Assembly (NCBI GenBank): GCA_033026295.1
Contig: CM065182.1
Span: 868,001-932,000 of the forward strand
Direction of reading: 5' to 3'
DNA: 64,000 bases
From: Channa striata
Taxonomy: Eukaryota > Chordata > Actinopteri > Anabantiformes > Channidae
Shown here: piece after piece, positions 12,312 through 21,913 of the stretch
Layout of the letters: each line of letters starts with the position of its first letter
Numbering within the stretch: the stretch's first letter is position 1
Position numbers and translations under genes: made by a program
The notes under the pieces: model-generated
Told to the model about the DNA's origin: nothing
Databases searched by the model: none
The model's input: only the letters and a program-made list of their open reading frames with translations

Positions 12312-12469
12312 AAGGCTCCATCAACCCTGAATTATACGTTGATAAGTTGCATATGTGATGTGATATTGATAAGGTGATATCAACTTGTGTCAAAATAATT
12401 TACTTTATCAGAATATTTGACGATTAGACCTCATGTGTATGTTATTTTGTAGCCAACATTAAACCCTGA

Positions 12470-12690
12470 GATTTGGAAATAAACACCAGAAATCATTTCA
12501 CTTCTACTTGACTTAAAAAATATAAAAAAAAAAATCACAGTTTCTGTTTAACAGGAGAACCTACAGCCATCATATAGAACTTTGTTAGGAACCAGAAACT
12601 GGCTGAAAATTGGGAGAGAATGTTGGCAATAGCTCAGCAGTTATTGTAAGAAAAAAAAAGGAGAAAATGAAAATGTGAAAGTGAAGCCTG
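12470..12690. repeat. Duplicated block related to the NUP98 3' tail
   Basis: This block is homologous to about 33335-33640, downstream of the NUP98 stop. Shared phrases include ACTTCTAC.TGACTT, TCTGTTTAACAGGAG, TCAGCAGTTATTGTAA and GTGAAAGTGAAGCC. The NUP98 copy has about 80 extra bases including a CA tract. At about 12690 the block passes into sequence homologous to RNASEK intron 1 (position 1278 onward). It is therefore a junction between two sequences now about 32 kb apart. Confidence 0.75.
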
Positions 12691-13436
12691 TCACTCAAGT
12701 GAAAATGCCAGAATCCTCCTCAAAATTACCTCCCCTGCTAGTAGAAGTAAAAATTCTCTAGTCACGTGCGGTCTAGTGCAAACTTGTTCCACATGTGCCT
12801 CACGAATAAAGTTTCTGCTAAAATCTGAAATATTCAGGCAACGAATGACAGATTCCGTGTTGCAGATTGATGGACGTGTTATTGTAGTGTAAACATCAGT
12901 GATGCAGCAGCAGGTGAAAGTGGAGCTGATTCTAAGCCCTTATGTACTGCTCACTGCCACATTAATACAGCAGCGTTTGTTAATTCAAAGTTGTAGTTCC
13001 TTTACTTTTCAAATATACTTGAAATCTTTTAAAATCCTCTTTCATGTCTGAGCTTCTTTTTTTGACCATCACCACCAGATGGTGCTGCAATGAAACTGTT
13101 CAACAACTTGATGCAGAATGATAAGTGTTAAGGATGAATCAATGGTTTTAATGGGATCTGAATTTGTATATAAAGTGTGTTTTTCTCAGTCCTGCTTAGG
13201 CCTTGATGAAGGTTTAAATCTAAACATTGGTCTTTGATTCTGAAAGCAGGAAAACCTCCAACCTATGATTCAGTTTACAGGGACATTGTGACAGTATCAG
13301 GAGTTTGACATGATGATGATCATATTAGTGATTAAGATGTAAGAAAAGCCGATGATTCATTTTAAAGACAGATATTTGTTAGTACTCACAGACTGCACCG
13401 CTTTGGCCTCACGTTGACCCCGTTGTCGGGTTTCAG

Positions 13437-13918
13437 GCGCTGCTGGGTTTCCATTGTTTTGTCCATCATTATGAACGAGTGAGTCATCAAACAGATGTAC
13501 TGTACCTGCGTGTTGTGGTGTTTTCATTGATTGCTTCATCTACATAAGCTCAACAATATCACAGAGACACGATGAGGTTCCTGGTCAGGACGTCCAAACT
13601 GAAAGTCTGAATTGTGGAAATTCAAAAACAACTATATTTGCAAATAAAAAGTTTGAATTGTTGGATAAAGATGTTAATGTGAATACGAGAATAAAAGTCT
13701 GAATATGAGCTCCTGACTGTTGAGAGCTCCTCCTGCTGCTCCACTGTGACCCGTCTGCTCTTCTGTGCCGCAGTAAAAATCCTCCTCAGAACATCTACAG
13801 CCTCTACAACCAGGTTGGCATCAACTGCTTCATCGCCGCCGCTGTCTACGTGGTGGTGGGCGCCATCTCGCTCTGCCAGGTCCGACTCAACAAACGTCAG
13901 GAGTACATGGTCACATAA
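13437..13918 (+). pseudogene. RNASEK duplicate, truncated and with a disrupted exon
   Basis: This is a second copy of the two RNASEK 3' exons (13437-13478 and 13774-13918), inside a duplicated segment spanning about 12735-14024. The final exon encodes the same residues as the copy at 2389-2533. The first of the two exons is 42 nt instead of 83. About 61 nt encoding the IFFSAKSAVLIEDVPYTEED region have been replaced by about 20 unrelated nt, which also changes the phase so it no longer joins the last exon in frame. No upstream exon is present. It cannot encode RNASEK. The near-identity of the rest implies recent duplication or gene conversion. Confidence 0.85.
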
Positions 13919-14024
13919 AGAGCTGCGGCCACGACCTCTGACCCCTGAGACCAGAGGTTGTTTCCTGTCCATAATGTCCCCGTCACAGCTTCACCCGACC
14001 GGGGGGAGCGTCAGCTGGATTATT

Positions 14025-14738
14025 TATTATTCACGCCTGGGACAGATCCAGTTTCAGGATGTGGCGTCGGTGCTGAAATCCTCGCCGCAGTGTCTCTGTG
14101 TTCAAGCCTGGAAGGAAACCGATCGACTGACAAGCGATTCCAGCCACGTCTGGTTCTTCAAATCCCGCACAGCCACGTCTTCGGGTTGACAAGCCGAAGC
14201 CTTCGGGTCGCAGTTCTTGACTGTGTCTCTAAAACTGCTTGTTGTGGACTTGTTCTGTTTCCCCACATGTGAACTTTACTGAAGAAGGAGCAAACGGAGC
14301 AGTTTGCCCAGGAGCCCTAAGACTAATACATAACCCGAGGAAAAACTACAAGTAAGAAAGAGGGTCACAAAGAAAACACGTGAACAATGTGAAATTCCAT
14401 CATCCTGGAAAGATGCGCAACTAATAACAAAAGTGTCTTAGTCAGTTATGGCAGATTGGTTAAACTAAGCGAAGCTTCCGGTTTCACAGCTGCAGCCTGA
14501 GCTGTAGTAAGTCACAGGTTCTCAGTAAAGGCAGCAAAGTTTGGCGTCTGTTTTTTGTGAAGATACACATTTAACTTTGTGTTTAATGTTTCTGTAGGAA
14601 AGTCTGACGATAGAACAAATACGAACGAGTAATTTGTTTGCTCAAAAACAACAATTGTGCAAAGACCTGAGGATCAGACATTGTCTTGTTGTTGCTTCCG
14701 CTCTGTACTGAGGCTTCACGTCCAACACGACTTTCATG

Positions 14739-14774
<36 letters not shown>

Positions 14775-14776
14775 AG
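14025..14776 (+). other. Interval between the RNASEK pseudogene and PH2
   Basis: After the end of RNASEK homology an open frame continues to about 14189 with GC-rich content, but I recognise no family and it probably is not coding. A sequence near 14472-14490 reads GAAACCGGAA on the reverse strand, one mismatch from an ISRE core. A (TG)n tract at about 14744-14773 forms the polypyrimidine-like run before the PH2 PYD acceptor. A first untranslated exon for PH2 was not identified. Confidence 0.35.
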
Positions 14777-17700
14777 AAATTTCATCGATGTTGGAAAATG
14801 ACTGGAAATCCGCTCTGACCTCAATCATCTGTGAGCTGGATAAGTCACAGAATAACAAGCTGCTGGAACATCTGTGGGAAATCCCCTCAATCCGAAGGAC
14901 TGGCCGAACACAGATGGCTCAAGGAATCGTTGAGCACTACGGCAAGGAGGAATCCATCGCCGTGATTAATGAGGCCATGGATCGTATTGCAACGAGGGAG
15001 CAGGCGATCCAGGACCTGCTGTGGCCCTTCGTGAACAAAGACGACAAAGAGGGTGAGTTCAGTCAGCGCTTCTCTGCTGAAAGCTCGACATGCGCACGCA
15101 GGCTTTGATGGTCCGGGCACGACTTCCTGAAACAGCAGGTGGCAGAGAAGAAGAAACCTTTTTCTTTGCAGACAGACAGTTGAGCATTAGCTTATTGTTT
15201 AATGTCCAGGAAAGATAAAATGAAAAACATTCAGTTTAATTGCAGCAGTTTAACACATCCTTTGATCCTTTTTGTTACTTGTGATGAAGCAAGTCCATTA
15301 GTACCAGCCGACTGCTGGGTTCTTGGTTAAAGTTTACCAACCATCCCACACCTGAAGCCGAGGGGAACACAAACCGATGAATGATGAATCCATACATACA
15401 GTGGAAGCAGACGATAGCGCTCAGCTTTGTGTAACTGGACAGTGACTGGACTATTGGACGTACTGACTACGGTCACTGAATACTTACCCGATTATTCTAC
15501 GGAAGGTTCCGATCCGTCCACGTTCTCTTACTAAGTTTCTCATTATGAGGAGATACGCATTTGAACTCATGAGCTTTTGCTTCTTTGTGTATGTTGGTCG
15601 TCATTTTCGGGCTCCAGCCCAGGGAAAACTTGGAGAGCGGGAGCTGGACCTCGCAGGCCTCTTTGAATATTCCTCCACATTTCCAGGAGAGAAGAACTCA
15701 GCTGTGGGTAGGTACGTTTTTGTGACTTTCCCACGTCTCAGAACTTCTGACACTAACAGGTTTTTTCTTTCCCTGTGTGCAGAGAAAAAGCATCAGTGAT
15801 CTGAAATCGAGTGGTGAACTGCCTGACACACAAGCCATTGTCGGTGAAGTTGTTCATAAGTCAAATCTGCGTCCGTACTTATCCAAAGACAGACATCGAA
15901 GACGGTTGTTTTATCTGGTCATTGCTGATGAGACAGCCAGCATCAAAGTGCTGGTGTATGGAAAGAAGCGGTACGGAGAAATCGCAGAAAAGAAATCCTA
16001 CTTGTTCAGGCGACTACTAATACATGGGAATTGTCTGAAAGTTCCCGCTCTGGCCAAAGTGTCAGAGACGAGCGCCGTTGAGGTTCCAGAGAAGATCGAG
16101 GCGGAGGCCCAGAACCTCCTTTTTTCAGAAACGGAGGTTTGCTCCATCGCAGAGATCCGAGCGTCCGATGAGAGGAGAGACGTCAGTGTCCAAGGAACCG
16201 TCGAGGAGGTGAGTTTCCCGTGGACATTTCCTGGACTCATGGAAGCTCAACTGCTCTGTTCTTTACATTTACAGCGACTTCAAAGAGAATTTAGAACGGT
16301 TTACTGTTTGCACTACTGACTATGTCGTTCACTTAATTTGGAACGGAAAAATCTATATTTTTCTATCCACAATAACCCGTAATGACTAAATTACATGGTG
16401 CTTTTAAAAATTTGATAAAACCCAGAAGTTACATTTCTCCTTTAGTGTTCAGAACCTTCATTCAGTAATTTGTAGACGCCCCTTCGACAGTATTTACAGC
16501 TTTGAATCTTCTTGTGTGAGTCCCCACAAACTGCAGCCGCTAAATTAAGGATATTTGTGTTTTCTAATAATAATTGGTGGCATTTGTATTTTAATGTTTG
16601 TCTGCACAGATCGATCCTGTCGGGTTTGTCAAGGTAATGTCACCGCTCGTTGTTAGCACCTTGGCTTTTCAGGCTTTGCTTGCCAGTGCAGTAACGCGAC
16701 ACCTCACCCTTGATTTCACCTGACTAAACCAGAGCTGCAGAATGCTCAGCACTCTTCTGCCTGTTGGTACAACTGCTTCTTATTTACCATTCACACACAC
16801 ACTGGGAGACACTAAGCTGGGATTCAGGGGGAGCCCGGGATCAACCCAACGCCCCTGAGGTCGGTGGACAGACACTCTAACTCATGTGCCAGAGTCGTCC
16901 AGACACTGCAAATAACTCCAACACCAACAAATACCAGATGCACGTCATATGGAGACTGTATTTGCAGCCCCAGCTTTTCAGCATTAAGACACTTCCTGTT
17001 TGCTTAATATTTGCCTGGAATTTCACGTTACTAGCTGCTAACCTCTGCCTGTCCCTCCACCGGCTGTTCCCCTTTGTCGCAGTCCTGTTGACGTGTCGTT
17101 ACGCTCATTCTGTACCTGAGTAATGACTTTGACGTGTCCTTCACATTGTGACAGACAAAGCACAGCATGGAAAAAGAAGGAGGCAACATTTGCGAGTAAA
17201 AGATGAGACCGGATCCATCTGGGTGTGTGTGCGCGACGAAGACACTGAGCAGTGCAGAGACATTTTAATTGGAGATGTCGTCAGGTTGGCCAACATGAGG
17301 ACCCATCACCAGTACGACAGAGTATCACTGACCTCATCTGTATTCACCAAAATCTGCAAGGTACCTGCATCCAGACCCTGCGGAGCTTTCCAAGTGACGC
17401 AGATTTGTTCCGTCTCTGGCTAAAATGAGGCACAAACACAGTGTCACAGGTCATTTGACACATTACATGTTCACGTTGCGAAATTTAGTAGACGTAAATG
17501 GTTTTTAAGGGATTTTTCAGCATCCCCTGAACTTTAACCTGTGTTTTTGCAGGTTCAAAATGCCGGAATCCATGAAATGAAAATCGAAATTCTAGGAATC
17601 ATAAAGACCGATCCGGAGACTCACCTGGAGGCGGAGATGTACGACAGGCTCCACACATTTGTCGTGGCTTCTCCACTACTGGCAAAAGCAGTTGACGTAC

Positions 17701-17810
17701 AAGAGTCTTGTAATTTCAAAATGTCGCTGCTTGAAAAATTGCCCATCACAGCAGCTGTAGAATTACAAGGAAGCAGGATTCATAAAATGACAGTGATGAA
17801 ATCATCATAA
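14777..17810 (+). CDS. PH2: PYD + HIN-like protein, linker unresolved, OB2 exon split
   Basis: Recognised exons: PYD 14777-15052 (ATG 14788, phase 1 end), micro-exon 15687-15707 (ends TGG), OB1 15783-16208 (426 nt, as in PH1), OB2 as two pieces 16610-16633 and 17166-17360, C-terminal exon 17553-17810 (stop). PYD signature: WKSALTSIICELD, IVEHYGKEESI. OB1: FYLVIADETASIKVLVYG, SETSAVEVPEKI, VCSIAEI. OB2: KDETGSIWVCV, GDVVRLANM, FTKICK. The C-terminal domain has LHTFVVASPLLAKAV. The 29-nt-type exon needed to convert phase 1 to phase 0 was not found, so either an exon is missed or the gene is damaged. If the 24-nt first piece joins at the inner acceptor before 17166, frame is kept. The two pieces together are 9 nt shorter than the single PH1 exon. 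Likely role as for PH1. Confidence 0.62.
16750..16890 (-). mobile_element. SINE-like fragment inside the PH2 OB2 interruption
   Basis: CCATTCACACACACACTGGGAG, GGGATTCAGGG..AGCCCGGGATCAACCC and GTGGACAGACACTCTAACTCATGTGCCAGAG resemble, in reverse, the teleost tRNA-headed SINE seen at 49258 and 55563. It is heavily decayed. It sits within the 532-bp insert splitting the second OB exon of PH2. Confidence 0.4.
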
Positions 17811-17989
17811 AAAGAATACATTTTATTTTTAGGCACCTTTCATGACACTCGAGGCTGCCGTTCAGATCAAACAAAATATCAGGTAGGGCGCGTTTAGAGG
17901 ACGAGCGACTGGAAGAAAATGATTTATTGAAAGAGAATGAATGAAGTGAATGACGTGAGAGGCTTCGGCCGGTAGGAACACCCGGCTCA

Positions 17990-18690
17990 CGGCAGGGGAG
18001 TAGTAGACCTGGAGGTGGGAAAAAGACAGGTGAGTAGATGAATGACAACAGAGGGGAAACTTCTGAATGAGTAGTGTCTTACGGAAACTGTGGAGAGCTG
18101 GCAGGATGACGGACGGGTTCTCTGTGGTGGAGGGGAGTATATGGCAAAACTAGGAGAAAGTGAAATCGTCTGACAACGTCAGGGAGAAAACAGGCAAAGT
18201 AACAACAGAAGATAAGTGGAAAAGTAACAAAACAACGAGTCAAGAGCTCAGACAGGAACAGTAACAAATCAGATACTCATGAAGGTTCTGGGAGTCGTCG
18301 TGGCCGTGGTGGAGAAGAAACACAGACTAACAAGATGAGTGGTCAAAACTGAGACGAGGAAAATTCTCTGGCTATGAACAAACAGACTTGGCAAAAACTT
18401 GGCGTGGAGCGAGACATGAACGATAATCTGGCACTGGGGAAATGTGCAGGCATGGTTTAAATACGGGAGACACAGGTGAAACATATGGAACTAACGAGAG
18501 GGGAGGAGAGCAAGGCGGAGACAGACAGGACCGTAACCATGGCAACACACATCAACACCGAGACCGTGACAAACAAGAAGAACAGTTACGTTTGTTTGTG
18601 TTTCCTTTTTCTCCCTCCACCTGTTGCACACCTGGATTCAGTCGGTGCTCAGGTGGAGGCAGGACGAGGGAGTTCAGGCAATGAGAATTC
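17990..18690. mobile_element. Probable retroelement-derived sequence downstream of PH2
   Basis: The stretch contains ATGGTTTAAATACGGGAGAC followed by ACAGGTGAAACA and a run of GACAAACAAGAAG-type purine-rich sequence. I associate these phrases with repeated teleost element ends. There is no long open frame and no terminal repeat I can define. Confidence 0.3.
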
Positions 18691-20400
18691 TGTCAAATCA
18701 GACGCAAGTGTGGTGAATGAAAAAGGACAAAAGTGTGTCAAATAATTAGGCATTTAATTAAAGAACAAAAAGTAACAAAAGTCTCTCCAGAAGGGAGAAC
18801 AAGAAACATCCAACAAAGCCTTAAACTTGACGAACTATGGAGACAAATGACTAAATGAAAACTAAGGGGAAAAGAATATGCAAGAACTAAAGATCGAAGT
18901 GAGGGAGAAATAAACTAACAAGGAGAGATAGAAACAGCCAAAGCAAAAGACGGAGGATGATCGACCATCAGCGCGGAGACACGAGTGAGTGACAAACCAA
19001 CTGAACAGCGAGAAAAACCGAAGCAACCAAAAGTCCAGAATTCGGACAATTTCTGATTGTGTTAAACTGTCTGACATGACCGAGATATCAAACCATTTAC
19101 CCCCTTTTGTAATTTTCAACATGTAAGTGTGTGTTACTGTCTGCTTATGTTTTTCTTTGCTTTGTTAAATATAAAAATAAAAATTAAATGTTGCTTCATC
19201 TTGTCCATTTAAAACATTTTTAAATTATCTTATGAAATAAGATTAAGAATCTGATAAGACAAATTTCTTACGTTGAGCTTTTCGAATGTGAGAGAAGTGA
19301 CAGAAAGCAGCAAATCATCACATCGGAGAAATATTTCGGCAACAGAAATTAATTAAATGACGTCCATTTGCTACCAAATCATATTTCTGTTATTCCAAAA
19401 ATGACTATTATTATTCTATAATTCATCGTCAGGCCTGGGATCCATGGCTTCCTTTTAGCGTGAACGTGCTGCATTAAAGGTTCTTTGGATACTGTCAAAT
19501 TATTTTATTGCTAATATTTCAACACAGAAATACTGAACTCTGTATTTGTACTCATCACCTTTAGAGAATGGCACATTAATTACTGATGAAGGTGAACTGA
19601 CAAGCTGCTGCCCCCGATCTGAAGCGGAATTATTACAGTCAGACATTATACACGATGGATATGAGCGTAGACATGCCGCTGACAGCGGCTTGACTCCCTG
19701 GTTCCTCCCGGTGAAGCCCAGCACCTGGACTCGAGTGAAGCTCTCGTCACCTAGTGGAGCCGGAGGCCGGACGTGTGTCCACACTGAGCAGGACAACAGG
19801 AAACGGCCAGTGTCCGAGTCAAGCCGCTGCACAGGACATGAGGACGGGATCCGTCCATCAGGGCAGCCGCGAAAAGAAGCTGCTTCTAAGGGTTTACTGG
19901 GTTCGGTCCGTTCAGCTACAATATAACTGTGTGTAATATGTGCATCAAAGTCGTGCTCATAGACGTTAACGACTATAACAATAATCTTTGTGTTTATCAA
20001 AACATAAACACAACATACTTAGTGCAGGTCAACGACTGTTTCTGCTCTTTTCAGTGGGACTAACGTTAAACGGGCGTTTTGATAATTTAGTCCAACTCAG
20101 ACACACTATGATATCTGCAGATCAAAACTGAGTTCTGCTTATTGATTCATGTCATGGCTGACAGGTGGAGAATCTGACTCCTTTAGTCACTGTAAACTGG
20201 CTTCATGGAAAATTCCAGGATCAGCAAATCTGAAAGGAAACATCCAGAAATCATGTGGCTTTTTACATTTCCCTTGATTTTGTCTCTTGTCAGTTATTGT
20301 CCTGCATAAATGAAACCAAGGGACAAAGAGGAAGTCTGACATTCGTTGGGGCTTTAACGAGGAGCCGCTGAAACTAGAAACCAACCAACCCTCTTTCCGA
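18690..20400. other. Intergenic stretch between PH2 and PH3
   Basis: I see no exon with recognisable homology. An open frame on each strand near 19500-20000 (up to 166 codons on the minus strand) overlaps its opposite-strand partner and shows no domain pattern. Part of 18.7-19.1 kb is purine-rich and may belong to the repeat to its left. Confidence 0.35.
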
Positions 20401-20424
20401 GGAGGACGGAGTTTATTGGGAAGT

Positions 20425-20434
20425 GAAAGTGAAG
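20425..20434 (+). promoter_or_regulatory. ISRE-like element upstream of PH3
   Basis: GAAAGTGAAG conforms to the GAAANNGAA core of interferon-response elements except for its last base. It lies about 205 bp before the donor site of the likely PH3 untranslated exon, which fits a proximal promoter position. By inference PH3 would be interferon-inducible. Confidence 0.5.
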
Positions 20435-20549
20435 CATCGTTTACCTGATCCGGGTTTATGGATACAGGAGGAACATGCAAGTGATGAAATACTGAGCCAC
20501 AGTTTATTATTTTGTATTCTTTTCTTTTCTTTCTCTCTTTTTTATTCTT

Positions 20550-20639
20550 TAAATCCTGTTCCACACCTTCTCTTCCGGAGAGACGAGAAACAGGATCCGG
20601 ACCGACCGGCGGTTTGCGGAGGACGAGCTCGGATCAAAG
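20550..20639 (+). other. Likely 5' untranslated exon of PH3
   Basis: A GC-rich stretch follows an AT/pyrimidine-rich segment and ends at a strong splice donor (GGATCAAAG|GTGAGT) after position 20639. No in-frame start is needed because the next exon (21914) carries its own ATG at the acceptor. The left boundary is a guess. Confidence 0.45.
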
Positions 20640-20985
20640 GTGAGTGACGCCGAGTTCGGTCCGTGATCGACCCGGGTCCGTTGTGAACGTCTCGCTGACA
20701 TGATCCCGGATCTGCAGGTTGTGCCAAAGTCTTATGTTACGAATATTAGAGTCTCGACTTTATTCTGTAAAATGAGATGATGATGTTGTGAATTGGCGCC
20801 ATAAAAAGGAAGCTGAATTGAACTGAATAGATCATATAAAAAGACTTTTATTCTGCTTTAGTATTTAATATTTTACTTTATTGCATCATTTTTATTTCAT
20901 ATTAAATGCTTTTATTTTTTCATCACCACTGAATTAATGGTTTGCAAGACGGAACTTCCTGTTCTGTGACGGCTGAGCAGCTCCC

Positions 20986-21405
20986 ACACAGTCGCTGAGT
21001 GATGGGTTTCATGTCAAAGCCACGTCCACCAGAACCAGCAGACACACAGTCGCTGAGTGATGGGTTTCATGTCAAAGCCACGTCCACCAGAACCAGCAGA
21101 CACACAGTCGCTGAGTGATGGGTTTCATGTCAAAGCCACGTCGCTGAGTGATGGGTTTCATGTCAAAGCCACGTCCACCAGAACCAGCAGACACACAGTC
21201 AAAGCCACGACCAGAACCAGCAGACACACAGTGGGTGATGGGTTTCATGTCAAAGCCACGTCCACCAGAACCAGCAGACACACAGTCGCTGAGTGATGGG
21301 TTTCATGTCAAAGCCACGTCCACCAGAACCAGCTCCCACACAGTCGCTGAGTGATGGGTTTCATGTCAAAGCCACGTCCACCAGAACCAGCAGACACACA
21401 GTCGC
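20986..21405 (+). repeat. 58-bp minisatellite in the first intron of PH3
   Basis: A unit of 58 bp (starting CACACAGTCGCTGAGTGATG and ending AGAACCAGCAGA) is repeated about seven times with high identity. Several units are internally truncated (near 21140 and 21200). It lies between the untranslated exon and the PYD exon. Open frames through it on both strands are consequences of the repeat. There are no unique spacers, so it is not a CRISPR array. Confidence 0.92.
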
Positions 21406-21629
21406 TGTCTTCGCATTCATGTTATTTCAGGGCCCAGATTAACACACAGGCTCCGGTTTCCAGGTTCTCGTGTTCTAATCCTGTCGGGTCACTGCTCACG
21501 TCCTTATGGATTCAGCCTCATTTTTTTTGTCTCACTCTTTCCTTAAATTCTTCGTAGAGATTCTTCCTCCCTGAGGAACTGACTTAACCAGACAATCTGA
21601 TCTTGGATCTGTTAGGCCACATGTTCAAT

Positions 21630-21720
21630 GCAATGCAACTTTTTAATATAGCACCAATTCACAACAAAGTCATCTGAAGGCATTTTGCATAATACAGATT
21701 TATAGAAAGAGGGTTCTGCA
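21630..21720. mobile_element. Short teleost repeat fragment
   Basis: ATAGCACCAATTCACAACAAAGTCATCT followed by a GGCATTTTGCATAATACAG-type continuation is a phrase I recognise as interspersed in many fish genomes. It is only a fragment, so no class is assigned. Confidence 0.35.
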
Positions 21721-21913
21721 GAGGAAAGGAGAGGCTGCGTAAAGCCTTTGTTGCTCACTTCTTTCCAGAGGCTCCACAAGCTTCAAAGTGTCTGAGAGCA
21801 GCAGTCGGAGTCTTTCTATGGGACAGTCACAAAAATGGACCAATCCCTGAGATGAGATGATGAATGAAGGATGGATGAATCTTTTCTCTTCATTTTTTCT
21901 GTCTGTGTTGCAG

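Noticed and set aside
14025..14189. Open frame continuing from the duplicated RNASEK 3' UTR
   Set aside because: It begins inside a UTR copy in a non-RNASEK frame and no known domain is visible.
14686..14787. Upstream in-frame extension of the PH2 PYD through the TG repeat
   Set aside because: The extension is a microsatellite acting as the acceptor's upstream run. All four units start at or just after the CAG acceptor.
20986..21405. Possible CRISPR-like array
   Set aside because: Units are contiguous 58-bp minisatellite copies without unique spacers, in an animal genome.
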